DNA of 64,000 nt from Flavobacteriaceae bacterium. GTDB lineage: Bacteria; Bacteroidota; Bacteroidia; Flavobacteriales; Flavobacteriaceae. Position numbers and translations under genes: made by a program. The notes beneath the pieces are model-generated. The model was not told the DNA's origin. It did no database searches and saw only the letters and a program-made list of their open reading frames with translations. Positions within the stretch are counted from its first letter, which is position 1; each line of letters begins with the position of its first letter. This document shows, piece after piece, positions 1-8,496 of this stretch. The stretch spans positions 32,905 to 96,904 of the forward strand of contig JAQWSK010000006.1 in the NCBI GenBank assembly GCA_029243245.1, given 5' to 3'.

Positions 1-74
1 AAATATTCTTGCAAAGAAATTACGTTAATTAACTCGTCTTGACGAACATCAATAGCTTGATCTACTTTGTACAC
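1..74 (-). CDS. Phosphotransferase-family protein (APH-like), N-terminal fragment at window edge
   Basis: Only the first 24 codons are inside the window. A GTG start (72-74) preceded by an A/G-rich stretch opens a frame reading MYKVDQAIDVRQDELINVIS with no stop before the edge. The 'D-A-I-D-V-R' opening resembles the start of the aminoglycoside-phosphotransferase-like kinases that accompany ACAD10/11-type acyl-CoA dehydrogenases, and the gene begins 11 bases after the dehydrogenase stop, in the same direction, as expected for one operon. Family members phosphorylate small hydroxylated substrates; in the mammalian ACAD10/11 and bacterial levulinate systems the substrate is a 4-hydroxyacyl-CoA. 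The assignment rests on a short N-terminus plus context, so it is tentative. Confidence 0.5.
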   Translation of the reverse strand, partial: MYKVDQAIDVRQDELINVISLQEY

Positions 75-84
75 AATATTCCTT

Positions 85-1281
85 TTAATTTATTTGCGAA
101 TTATCAACAGTGTATTCTTTCAAAATTTGTCTAGCCAATCTACTCTTATGAACTTCATCAGCACCATCATATATTCTAGCTGCTCTCTCATGTCTATAAT
201 AGGCTGCTAAAATTGTATCATCGGTAATACCTTTTGCACCGTGCACTTGTATTGCACAGTCAACAACTTTTTGAAGTACATTTGCACAATAAAATTTAAT
301 AATTGAAATCTCATTTCTAGTTTTATATGCGCCTTGAACATCAATTTTATTAGCAGCATCCTGAACTAATAAACGAGCAGCATTAATTTCAGCTCGACAT
401 TCAGAAATCCAATTTTGAATTGTTTGTTTATCTGATAGCTTTTTCCCATGAGCTAGTTCACGTGATAAGGCTCTTTCACACATTAAGTCAAAAGAACGCT
501 CACATATTCCTATCCATCTCATACAATGATGAATTCTTCCAGGACCTAATCTCTTTTGCGCAATTGAAAACCCTTCACCCTCACTACCCAATACATTTGA
601 TAAAGGAACCTCTACATTATGAAATTTAATTTCTGAATGACTTTCCCATCCTCCACCTGGATGACCCATTATTTGTATATTTCTTATAAATTTAACCCCT
701 TGCGTTTTTGTTGGTACAATAATTTGACTTGCTTTTTTATGTGGATTTTCAGAATCAGGGTTTGAAATTAGCATTACGATTGCAAATTCAGCGCCATCAA
801 ATCCAGAGGCGAACCATTTATGACCATTTATTATATAATTTTCTCCTTCTTTTTCTGCTACAGTTCCCATATTAACGGGGTTAGAACCAGCAAAATTTGG
901 TTCTGTCATCGCAAAACAACTACGAATATCACCCTTTAATAGAGGCTTCAAATATTTATCTTTTTGCTCTTTAGTTCCAAACTCTATTAAAATCTCCATA
1001 TTTCCTGCATCAGGAGCTTGACAATTAAATACATAATGGCCGTATGGGCTTGCACCTAAAATTTCACTTACCTCACCATGTTCTGCATTAGAGAGTCCGA
1101 GACCTCCATACTCCTTAGGAATTTGAGGCAACCAAAGCCCTTGTAATTTAACCTTATCTCTTAGCTCATTAAGTTTTGGGAGTTTTTGTTCCCATTCACA
1201 ATTTAAAATCCAAGGTTCTAACGTATATAATTCTTCTTTTACAAACTTGGCAATTTTTGATTTTACTTCTTCTAAGTTCAT
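85..1281 (-). CDS. Acyl-CoA dehydrogenase, ACAD10/11-like
   Basis: A 398-residue FAD-dependent acyl-CoA dehydrogenase of normal family length. The N-terminal helical domain, the flavin-contact motif CFAMTEP (about residues 123-129), the middle beta domain and a C-terminal helical domain with 'VHGAKGITDD' are all present. Near residue 372 the sequence reads DGADEVH, so an Asp stands where medium-chain enzymes carry the catalytic Glu; this resembles the DGPDEVH signature of ACAD10/11 and LvaC-like enzymes. It should form enoyl-CoA and hand electrons to electron transfer flavoprotein, whose genes lie at 48188-49905. It is second to last in a tight minus-strand operon between the enoyl-CoA hydratase gene and the phosphotransferase-like gene. 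The family is certain; the 4-hydroxyacyl-CoA substrate class is inferred. Confidence 0.93.
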   Translation of the reverse strand: MNLEEVKSKIAKFVKEELYTLEPWILNCEWEQKLPKLNELRDKVKLQGLWLPQIPKEYGGLGLSNAEHGEVSEILGASPYGHYVFNCQAPDAGNMEILIEFGTKEQKDKYLKPLLKGDIRSCFAMTEPNFAGSNPVNMGTVAEKEGENYIINGHKWFASGFDGAEFAIVMLISNPDSENPHKKASQIIVPTKTQGVKFIRNIQIMGHPGGGWESHSEIKFHNVEVPLSNVLGSEGEGFSIAQKRLGPGRIHHCMRWIGICERSFDLMCERALSRELAHGKKLSDKQTIQNWISECRAEINAARLLVQDAANKIDVQGAYKTRNEISIIKFYCANVLQKVVDCAIQVHGAKGITDDTILAAYYRHERAARIYDGADEVHKSRLARQILKEYTVDNSQIN

Positions 1282-1293
1282 TTATATATTTGA

Positions 1294-2076
1294 TTATTTC
1301 CCTTTAAAGTTTGGTTTTCTTTTCTCTACAAATGCAGTTACTCCTTCTTTTAAATCGTAGCTTTTAAAAGCTAAAACTTGTCGCTGAGCCTCAAAAGCAA
1401 TGGTACTATCTAAATCATTATTCATTGAATGAACAATATCTTCTTTTGTTATTCTAATGGCTAAAGTTGGTCTTTTTGCTAATTCTTTAGCCCAATTAAT
1501 GGCATCATTTACAATTTCATCATTCTCAACTATTTTATTGGTCAAGCCTAATTCTAAACATTGCTGACCCATAACTTTTTTCCCACTTATTGCAATTTCA
1601 AATGCCTTACTGTATCCAACTTGTCTAGAAAGAAGCCAGCTTGCTCCACCATCTGGGCCTAAACCAATATTTATAAAGGCATATAAAATTGCGCTTTTAT
1701 CACTCATTACTCTTAGGTCACAGGCTAATGCAAAAGCAGCTCCAACTCCAGCTGCTGTGCCATTAATTGCTCCTATTATTGGTTTATTCAAATTGAAAAA
1801 TTGACGCATTAAGGGTTGGTATTGATCTATTATATAATCCCTTCTTTGTTCAGGAGTAACTTCTTGTCCAAAAACTGACATATCAGCTCCCGCACAAAAT
1901 CCTTTTCCTGCACCGGTCAAAACAATTGCTCTAACAGATTCATCCTCTTTTGCTCTATTAAGAGATTCAGAAATTCCATCCACTAGGTCTTGATTTACAG
2001 CATTGTATCGATCAGGTCGATTTAATGTAATTACTGCGACACCTGCAGATATATCATATAATACGGTTCTTTCCAT
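1294..2076 (-). CDS. Enoyl-CoA hydratase/isomerase family protein (PaaG-like)
   Basis: A 260-residue crotonase-fold protein. The oxyanion-hole segments CAGADMS (61-67) and NGTAAGVG (105-112) are intact. At the second catalytic position it has GPDGG (140-144), with an Asp rather than the Glu typical of true hydratases. This pattern is seen in PaaG-type isomerases, so the enzyme may isomerise or hydrate an unsaturated acyl-CoA. It lies 12 bases upstream of the acyl-CoA dehydrogenase gene and 3 bases after the MaoC gene, on the same strand, so co-transcription is very likely. The family assignment is firm and the exact reaction is open. Confidence 0.92.
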   Translation of the reverse strand: MERTVLYDISAGVAVITLNRPDRYNAVNQDLVDGISESLNRAKEDESVRAIVLTGAGKGFCAGADMSVFGQEVTPEQRRDYIIDQYQPLMRQFFNLNKPIIGAINGTAAGVGAAFALACDLRVMSDKSAILYAFINIGLGPDGGASWLLSRQVGYSKAFEIAISGKKVMGQQCLELGLTNKIVENDEIVNDAINWAKELAKRPTLAIRITKEDIVHSMNNDLDSTIAFEAQRQVLAFKSYDLKEGVTAFVEKRKPNFKGK

Positions 2077-2079
2077 AAT

Positions 2080-2565
2080 TTATTTTTTATATGCAAGAGC
2101 TAAAAACTCTGCTATACATGCAGGTTTGTTTTGTCCCTCAAGTTCAATTACTACTTTCATTTTATATTTAGCACCATTTTCTTTAGCATCAAATCCCATT
2201 AGTGATACTCTTCCTCTATACCTTGATCCGGAAGTGGTCGCATTAGTAAATCTTACTTTATCTAAGCCATAATTAAGAACCATTCCTACATTATTAAGCT
2301 CATAAGTGTCAAACATTATTTTAGAACACATTGATAGCATTAAAAATCCATGAGCTATGGTTGTTTTGTATGGTGATTCTTTTTCGCATTTTTCTTTATC
2401 AATGTGAATCCATTGATGATCTTCTGTTGCATCAGCAAAGGTGTTTATTCGATCTTGATTCATTGAATACCAATTCGTAAGCCCAATTTCTTTACCTAAA
2501 AATCCTTCAAGTTCATCGATAGAATTAAATTTAGATTTGTACGCGTTATTAGTTTTTGATTCCAT
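2080..2565 (-). CDS. MaoC-like (R)-specific hydratase
   Basis: A 161-residue hot-dog-fold protein. The hydratase-2 active-site pattern is visible as D-H-Q-W-I-H (residues 49-54), with Asp49 and His54 as the likely catalytic pair, followed by the AHGFLMLS helix (71-78). Proteins of this family reversibly hydrate trans-2-enoyl-CoA to (R)-3-hydroxyacyl-CoA. The gene sits between an SDR gene (11-base gap) and the crotonase gene (3-base gap). Having both a crotonase and a MaoC hydratase in one operon suggests two distinct hydration or isomerisation steps. Length is normal and no catalytic residue is missing. Confidence 0.9.
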   Translation of the reverse strand: MESKTNNAYKSKFNSIDELEGFLGKEIGLTNWYSMNQDRINTFADATEDHQWIHIDKEKCEKESPYKTTIAHGFLMLSMCSKIMFDTYELNNVGMVLNYGLDKVRFTNATTSGSRYRGRVSLMGFDAKENGAKYKMKVVIELEGQNKPACIAEFLALAYKK

Positions 2566-2576
2566 AATAATATATT

Positions 2577-3347
2577 TTAAATAGTCATATGACCTCCATC
2601 AGCAGTATAAATTCCACCCGTAGAATAACTTCCAGCTGATGAAGCTAAATAAATGGCTAAGCCACTCATTTCAATAGGCTCTGCAACTCTTCCCGCGGGA
2701 AGTCGGTTTTTAACCTGGTCTAGTAATGCTTCGTTTTGCCATAAAGCTGAACTAAACTTTGTTTTGATTAGACCTGGACAGATTGCATTTGAGCGAATAC
2801 CGTGTTTGCCCCATTCTTTTGCTTGTACTTGAGTAAGCATTATTACAGCAGCTTTGGTCACACTGTAAATTCCTAGTCCAAGGCTAGGTTTCAACCCCTC
2901 AACACTTGCAATATTAATTATTGATCCATTTTTATCTTTTTTTAAAAATGGAAAACACAAGTTACTTAAGTCAAAAATAGATTTAACATTTACATTCAAC
3001 ATTTTATCATAGATCTCACTACTCATGTTCTCAATAGTATCATAAACAGGGTTGATGGCTGCATTATTAACTAAAATGTCTATTTTTCCATAAGAATCCA
3101 GAGTCTTTTGAACTAGATTTTTTCTCTGATTCTCATCACCAACGTGACAGGATTGCCCTAAGGCAGTCAGTCCCTCTTTTTTAAATTGATTTGCAACAGA
3201 ATCTACTGCATTTTGATCTCTACTGCTTAAAACAACTTTAGCACCATGTTCAGCTAAACCCCTTGCGATAGCGAGTCCAATACCCTTGCTAGAGCCTGTT
3301 ATTATTGCAACCTTACCTTCTAATTCAAATAAGTTTCGTGTATTCAT
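2577..3347 (-). CDS. Short-chain dehydrogenase/reductase (SDR) 1
   Basis: A classical SDR of 256 residues from the chosen ATG. It has the cofactor motif TGSSKGIG (17-24), NNAA (94-97), and the catalytic Ser in 'IASVEG' with Tyr161 and Lys165 (YSVTK). The frame stays open for 13 more codons to 3386, but that longer start would run 29 bases into the upstream SDR gene and add residues (MQMEERCQCNFKY) unlike the family. The ATG at 3347, preceded by an A/T-rich TAAATAT stretch typical of these bacteria, gives the usual short N-terminus. It probably oxidises a hydroxyacyl-CoA or alcohol intermediate with NAD(P)+. Operon member; substrate unknown. Confidence 0.92.
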   Translation of the reverse strand: MNTRNLFELEGKVAIITGSSKGIGLAIARGLAEHGAKVVLSSRDQNAVDSVANQFKKEGLTALGQSCHVGDENQRKNLVQKTLDSYGKIDILVNNAAINPVYDTIENMSSEIYDKMLNVNVKSIFDLSNLCFPFLKKDKNGSIINIASVEGLKPSLGLGIYSVTKAAVIMLTQVQAKEWGKHGIRSNAICPGLIKTKFSSALWQNEALLDQVKNRLPAGRVAEPIEMSGLAIYLASSAGSYSTGGIYTADGGHMTI

Positions 3348-3357
3348 ATATTTAAAA

Positions 3358-4101
3358 TTACATTGGCATCGCTCCTCCATTTGCATGAAGAGTTATTCCG
3401 TTAATAAACCCTGCTTCTTTTGAAGCTAAAAACAAATAACAATAGCCCATATCTTCGGGTGTTCCAATTCGTCCAACAGGTATTTGAGCAATTCCAGCTT
3501 TAATTATTTCTTCTGGCATAGAATCTGACATTACAGATTTAATAAGTCCAGGAGCTACTGCGTTTACTGTTACTCCAAACCTTCCTACTTCTTTACATAG
3601 AGCTCGAGTAAATCCTGAAACACCTGCTTTAGTTGCCGCATAATTAGCTTGTCCAAAAGCCCCTTGAAATCCATTAATCGATGATGCAGAAATAATCCTA
3701 CCATAACCTGCTTCTCTCATATGTGGAAGAACAGCCTGAGAAGTAACAAAAAGAGCATTAAGATTTATATTAATTACTGTATTCCATTCTTCAGAAGACA
3801 TCTTCAAAAAAGATCGGTCACGAATAACACCTGCATTGTTTATTAAAATATCTATTTTTCCATATTTTGAAATAATTTCTTCAACTGCAGTTCCCACACT
3901 TTCAGCACTAGTAATATCAACCTTTTGAAAAAATATCGCCCCTTCTTCAGAAGAAATTCGATTTGCGGTTTCTTTTCCTGAATCAAGCACATCCCATAGA
4001 GCAACAGTTGCTCCTGCCTTACAAAAAACTTCACATATTCCTTCCCCAATACCTCTGGCTCCACCAGTAATAATAGCTATCTGACCTTCTAAACTATACA
4101 T
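3358..4101 (-). CDS. Short-chain dehydrogenase/reductase (SDR) 2, FabG-like
   Basis: A 247-residue SDR with TGGARGIG (12-19), NNAG (88-91), catalytic Ser140/141, and Tyr154 and Lys158 in 'YAATKAG'. The overall pattern is close to 3-oxoacyl-ACP reductase/3-hydroxyacyl-CoA dehydrogenases. It is the first gene of the minus-strand operon, 10 bases ahead of SDR 1. A degraded third SDR tail is visible about 290 bases upstream (4392-4577), suggesting the cluster once held another dehydrogenase. A 3-hydroxyacyl-CoA dehydrogenase role would fit the neighbouring hydratases, but this is inferred from context. Confidence 0.92.
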   Translation of the reverse strand: MYSLEGQIAIITGGARGIGEGICEVFCKAGATVALWDVLDSGKETANRISSEEGAIFFQKVDITSAESVGTAVEEIISKYGKIDILINNAGVIRDRSFLKMSSEEWNTVININLNALFVTSQAVLPHMREAGYGRIISASSINGFQGAFGQANYAATKAGVSGFTRALCKEVGRFGVTVNAVAPGLIKSVMSDSMPEEIIKAGIAQIPVGRIGTPEDMGYCYLFLASKEAGFINGITLHANGGAMPM

Positions 4102-4391
4102 GTTATTTGATTTTTAATTTATATTAAATTATACAACTACTTTATTTAAGTTCCTTCCCATACATAAAGAACCCTTGTATTCAATTTCCGAAGTTAGCCA
4201 ATTTGTTTGATCTATTAAGTCTATGAAATTACATAATGTGTTTGATTAGCAAAGAAGTCATATAGACTAATAGTCTTAGGTTAAAACTTTTAAATTAAAT
4301 TTTTTTAAAACAAATATAAGATACTATAATATTAAAATAATTTGTATTCAACATACAAAAATTAAAATTTTACATAGTGAAATATAGGCTT

Positions 4392-4577
4392 CACAAAGCA
4401 ATACATGAATTATCCCCATGCATACAATCCATCATCAAAAACCATTTCATGAACATTTATATAGAATAATTCTTCCGAAAGAAGCCACACAATAGATTGA
4501 ACTACTTCTTTGGGTAAGTCTTTAATAGGTAATCGTATTTGTGTGCTGAATGCTAGAACAAGCAATTGCTTATACAT
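4392..4577 (-). pseudogene. Decayed SDR C-terminal remnant with frameshift
   Basis: Read on the minus strand from about 4577, the translation runs STQIRLPIKDLPKEVVQSIV, then WLLSEELFYINVHEMV. This matches the usual SDR tail pattern (R-x-P...P-E-E-V...WL-S-E...ITG-x-x-x-V-x-D-G-G). After 'VHEMV' the frame breaks: adding one T at the T run near 4437-4440 restores F-D-D-G-L-Y-A-W-G and a stop at 4411-4413, whereas the actual frame runs on to a TGA at 4392-4394. The nucleotide-binding and catalytic parts are gone. I interpret it as what is left of a third dehydrogenase gene of this cluster. The match is judged by eye. Confidence 0.5.
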
Positions 4578-4686
4578 ATTGTTGTAGCTAGTTTTATTAT
4601 TTATTTTAATATGAATAAAAGTGGAAAAGCTTAATTATTAGATTCTATCAAGTCTTTAATATGATTAACAACACACTTCCAAAATC

Positions 4687-4715
4687 AGAAAGAGCAACAA
4701 CCCGTTGCTCTTTCT
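4687..4715 (-). terminator. Rho-independent terminator after TonB receptor gene
   Basis: A perfect 12-bp stem (AGAAAGAGCAAC paired with GTTGCTCTTTCT) encloses a 5-base loop. On the minus strand it is followed by GATTTT. It lies 63 bases beyond the receptor stop codon and would end that transcript. Confidence 0.8.
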
Positions 4716-4777
4716 ATTCCATTTTCTACGCCTAAGATATAAAAAGGGCGACTTTGTTTTCAGTATTGTATACTGTA

Positions 4778-7700
4778 TTAGAAATTAAATCCTGCTTTTA
4801 ATATTACTGTTCTCTCAATAATTGGCATGCCTGGATATGCTCTATATTTTTGATCGAATAAATTAGTTGCAGCTAAATCAAGTTGGATTTTTCCAAATTT
4901 TCTTCCAATACTAAAGTCAACAAGATTTTTTTCATCTGTAACACCAGAAAAGAAAGATCCTTGACTGGCTTCAAAAGAATCATCATGTTGGAACGAAAGA
5001 CTTGCTCTAAATCCATTATCTCCAGTCAATCTAGCTCCCATTCTATATTTCCATAGTGGAGCGTTTAAATGAGATGCGAAAAGTAATCCATCATCTCCAT
5101 ACTCCCCTGGAGTCCATACGTTTTGACTTAACCATGAAGCATTATACCAAAGAGTTAAATTTTTAGAGGCCATGTAATCAATGGAAATATCCGCACCATA
5201 GTGACTTCTTTCAGCATTATCATAAGAACGATATCCTGCAGAAACGTGAGTCATCCCATCGCCTTGAGGAACTCGGTCTGATTCTACTGAACCCATAGCT
5301 TGAAACGAATAAGTGCCGTCTGGTTGTAACACCCCTCCTCCGAGTTGAGCTAAGCCATCACCTCCTTGTGCATAGGCTCCTCCAGCAAAAGCAGCTAATC
5401 CAGCAATTGCTGGGGCAGCGTTATCAGCTAGTGCAGCAGGTAATGCTCCTGCAACACCTGGTGCAAGGTTAGCGGCTAGTGCAGGTCCAATACTAGCAGC
5501 ATAGGTTCCATCAATAGTTGTTTGTAATGGTGGAAGCGCAGTAGCACCTAGACCAAATGCAATCATCTCAGCCTCAGATAATCCAGAAGCAGAAATTCCT
5601 TCCATTGTATATCCAAAGCCTGCTAATCCAGTTGCTATTTGTTGATATGTTGCAGTTGCTCCATCTACAACAGCCGCAAGGGTTCCTGCTTCAATTATTG
5701 CTGTTACAGCTGCAGTGACTCCTGCTGTTACAGCTGGTGTAATTGCTTGAATAACACCAGGGGCAACTAAAGCGGCAACATCTTCTCCTACTTGAGCACC
5801 GTAGGCCGCCGTGTCAAAACCACTTAAACCAAATGTAGGTCCAAGTGCAGTGAATGTAGTAAATCCTTTACGGTTATAGCTATATACATCTAATCCTATT
5901 GCCCATTTATCTTCTATTAAGCCTTTATATCCAACTTCCCAAGTTTCTACAGTTCCTATCCTAGCCTTACCCGCGTCAGTTGCATAATCCATATTTGCGT
6001 TATCAAATAAGTTGTATCCACGGAAGTCTCCATTAAAACCTGCAGGATCAGGTCCTCCAGCAGCGTTATAACTGTTTAAAACCGATTCAAGTATAGGAGC
6101 AAAAGGCGCCAATGAAAATCCATCATAACCTAAAGCAGCATTTGGAACAGATAAAGCTGCAACAGCTCCTGCTGCTGATAAAGCTCCAACAGCTGTAGTT
6201 GTAACTATATTAGGCAACCCTGGAGTTGCAATAGGTAAACTAGCGCCTAAACCTGCTAGCTCAAACACTTGATCAGCAACTGGAGCAAAGTTTTGAGGTA
6301 AAATTTGACCCGCTAACCATACATCATATACTCCTGGTGCAAGGGTAAGAACTGGAAAATCAATATATGTTTGAAGAGCAGATGGACCAAAAGTTGCTAT
6401 ACTGTATGAAGCACGAAATGAATTCCTTGGATCTGGTTTGAAAACAAGAGCAACCTTAGGAGCAAATTTTCCTTTGTCTATAAAATTAATCTTATCATAC
6501 CTACCTGTATAAGTAAGGCTGAGTTGATCAGTAAGAGTAGATTTTCCTTGAAGATAAACACCAGATATCAAGAAGTCATCATCATCATCTTGTCTACCAT
6601 AAAGAGTTTTTTCAGAATCGGATCCATTATTACGATAATCAAATCCAGCTATAAATTCCGAATTAAGTGATGGAATTTCAAAGTTGTATTGAACTTGCGT
6701 TTCAAATGCAGTACGCTTAGCTACTTGACGGAAACCTGTTCCATATAAGAAAGTAGGATTTTCATCATCCCCACCATTATTTTTACTATAGTATGCATTC
6801 ATGAACCAGTTACCTGATGTCAAACGAGCCTGAGCCCACATATCAGTTCCTTGGGTTACACCATATCCTTGAGAGTTAAAAAATAATCCTCCTCCATTGT
6901 TCAAACCAGCAGCTATATGACCTGTAGTTTTGGCACTTGGACGAAACTCCATATGAGCATTAAAAGAATAGCTTGAGTATTCATTAAGTAGTGGATTCCC
7001 ATCACCATCCGGATCTAAATCAGCTGGACCTAAAAGTTGAGCTCCAGTTTGAGATCCATCTACATATCCCTCAGCGCTAATAACTGGCTGAGAAACAGTA
7101 TTAGAAAGCTTGCTAATGGTTTCAGCATCAGCAAAAGGATCTAGTTTAAATTCATCCCCTTTAGCATATCTTGCGTTTATTTTCCATCCAAAAGTTCCAT
7201 CAGAATTGGACTGTGCATGACGAATTGCTCCACCCGTCCTGGCTTGAGTCCCAGCAAATACCTCAGCTGAAGTTCCTGGATGATCAATTGCACTTTTTGA
7301 TAAAAAATGAACTACACCTGAAGTAACATTTGGCCCATACAGTGCGCCAGCTGGCCCTCTAACAACTTCTATTTGTTTTATATCAAGATTAGATAACCCC
7401 GATTGATATGATAAGAAAGTTCCTGCAGAAGGTGTTACCATAAATCTGTAATCTAACATTACAAATGTACTTGTTCCAAAAACACCTGAACCAGCTCGCA
7501 TCTCAAAATTTAGAGACTGGGCTGACTGTTGCTGCATTTGAACTCCAGGAACATTAACCAATTGGGAAACAGGGTCCTGAACATAAGGAGAGTTTTGAAT
7601 ATCTGCACTATTTATTATTGTAACAGAAGCAGGTGAATCTTGTACACTTTCTGGTCTACGAGAGGCAGAAACGACAATTTCATCTAATTTGGTTCCAGAA

Positions 7701-7996
7701 GCTAATGTTACATTAACTGATTGATCAGAATTAGAAATTTCTATGGATTGAGTTCCAAATCCAACAGAGCTAACAGTTATATTAAAAGGTAAAGCTTGAT
7801 TAGTTGTAATTGAATAATTTCCATCGAAGTCTGAATTTGTACCTTCAGTAGTTCCTTGAATTACTATGTTTACACCAGGTATAGGTTCGTTGTTTTCATC
7901 AACTACTACCCCGCTAATTGTATTTTGCGCTATGGCTAAAGGTGCAATTAATAAAAATGTAAAGGTGAAAATAATCTTAATAAAAGTTGTTCTCAT
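4778..7996 (-). CDS. TonB-dependent receptor with Ala/Gly-rich barrel insertions
   Basis: A 1072-residue outer-membrane receptor. A signal peptide (about 1-23, ending IAQ) is followed by a carboxypeptidase-regulatory-like domain (ISGVVVDENNEPIPG...), a plug domain with 'VEVVRGPAG'-type residues (IEVVRGPAGALYGPN) and a beta barrel ending in aromatic-rich 'ILKAGFNF'. It is longer than an ordinary receptor because of two low-complexity Ala/Gly/Pro-rich stretches, roughly residues 575-640 and 735-900, which look unlike barrel strands and probably form extracellular loops. The gene is monocistronic with its own terminator, and lies between the acyl-CoA operon and a divergent TetR gene. A role in importing a hydrophobic substrate for that operon is plausible but inferred only from position. 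Confidence 0.93.
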   Translation of the reverse strand: MRTTFIKIIFTFTFLLIAPLAIAQNTISGVVVDENNEPIPGVNIVIQGTTEGTNSDFDGNYSITTNQALPFNITVSSVGFGTQSIEISNSDQSVNVTLASGTKLDEIVVSASRRPESVQDSPASVTIINSADIQNSPYVQDPVSQLVNVPGVQMQQQSAQSLNFEMRAGSGVFGTSTFVMLDYRFMVTPSAGTFLSYQSGLSNLDIKQIEVVRGPAGALYGPNVTSGVVHFLSKSAIDHPGTSAEVFAGTQARTGGAIRHAQSNSDGTFGWKINARYAKGDEFKLDPFADAETISKLSNTVSQPVISAEGYVDGSQTGAQLLGPADLDPDGDGNPLLNEYSSYSFNAHMEFRPSAKTTGHIAAGLNNGGGLFFNSQGYGVTQGTDMWAQARLTSGNWFMNAYYSKNNGGDDENPTFLYGTGFRQVAKRTAFETQVQYNFEIPSLNSEFIAGFDYRNNGSDSEKTLYGRQDDDDDFLISGVYLQGKSTLTDQLSLTYTGRYDKINFIDKGKFAPKVALVFKPDPRNSFRASYSIATFGPSALQTYIDFPVLTLAPGVYDVWLAGQILPQNFAPVADQVFELAGLGASLPIATPGLPNIVTTTAVGALSAAGAVAALSVPNAALGYDGFSLAPFAPILESVLNSYNAAGGPDPAGFNGDFRGYNLFDNANMDYATDAGKARIGTVETWEVGYKGLIEDKWAIGLDVYSYNRKGFTTFTALGPTFGLSGFDTAAYGAQVGEDVAALVAPGVIQAITPAVTAGVTAAVTAIIEAGTLAAVVDGATATYQQIATGLAGFGYTMEGISASGLSEAEMIAFGLGATALPPLQTTIDGTYAASIGPALAANLAPGVAGALPAALADNAAPAIAGLAAFAGGAYAQGGDGLAQLGGGVLQPDGTYSFQAMGSVESDRVPQGDGMTHVSAGYRSYDNAERSHYGADISIDYMASKNLTLWYNASWLSQNVWTPGEYGDDGLLFASHLNAPLWKYRMGARLTGDNGFRASLSFQHDDSFEASQGSFFSGVTDEKNLVDFSIGRKFGKIQLDLAATNLFDQKYRAYPGMPIIERTVILKAGFNF

Positions 7997-8496
7997 GATT
8001 TATTTATATAAAGTTTGATTTATGTTTACGATAAAAAAATAAGTATCCTATCTGTATTATTAGTTTTAAAATGGTTCGGGCACATCATGGCCCGATTTGT
8101 GAATATAGTATTTTTTAGCGTTCAAATGAAATTTTAAATACTTTTTTACATGTTAAATTGAAGATGAAGAATAGTTAACTTCATGAATTACAAGGGTTTG
8201 TTCATTAATTTCATTTAATCTATATAATCTTGATACGGAAAAAATTTATTGCTTTAATATGTTGTTTTTGAGATTTTAGATTAAATTCCAAAACCTGAGT
8301 GAAATAAAAAAAAATTGAAAAATAGCATCTTTGATACCTTGAGACGCAAAACCAAAACCCTTAAAATGTTTTAATCCTTTTAAATAGTTTCACTGGCTTT
8401 TGTAAGTTTTATTTATGGTGGGAGGTTAAATTATTTATAAATTAATATTCATTATACAAATTTTATTAATATTTTAGTGTTTCGAATACAATACTT
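7997..8496. other. Divergent intergenic region between TonB receptor and TetR regulator
   Basis: About 500 bases with no convincing reading frame. It must hold the promoters of both divergent genes. The only strong structure is the G/C-rich hairpin at 8076-8095; the rest is A/T-rich. I could not identify a clear TAnnTTTG box at the right distance for either gene. Confidence 0.6.
8076..8095. promoter_or_regulatory. G/C-rich inverted repeat upstream of TonB receptor
   Basis: TCGGGC and GCCCGA flank the 8-base loop ACATCATG, in an otherwise very A/T-rich region about 80 bases upstream of the receptor start. It could be an operator for the neighbouring TetR protein or a leader hairpin. It is too weak to be called a terminator with confidence. 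Confidence 0.35.

Larger units (their letters stand above)
4102..4777. other. Intergenic region holding SDR remnant and receptor terminator
   Basis: This 676-base gap between SDR 2 and the TonB receptor holds no intact gene. It contains the A/T-rich upstream region of the acyl-CoA operon (about 4102-4390), a broken SDR C-terminus on the minus strand (4392-4577) and a strong terminator hairpin (4687-4715) serving the receptor. I see no clear TAnnTTTG promoter for the operon. Confidence 0.6.

Noticed and set aside
420..629. Plus-strand open frames opposite the acyl-CoA dehydrogenase and enoyl-CoA hydratase genes
   Set aside because: They are antisense shadows of strongly conserved enzymes and lack any family resemblance.
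3348..3386. Thirteen-codon upstream extension of SDR 1
   Set aside because: It would overlap the preceding SDR gene by 29 bases and adds residues not found in the family; the ATG at 3347 gives a normal N-terminus.
5330..5840. Foreign insertion inside the TonB receptor gene
   Set aside because: The Ala/Gly-rich part is in frame, has no repeats or mobile-element ends, and the barrel continues after it; it is a low-complexity insert of the protein itself.
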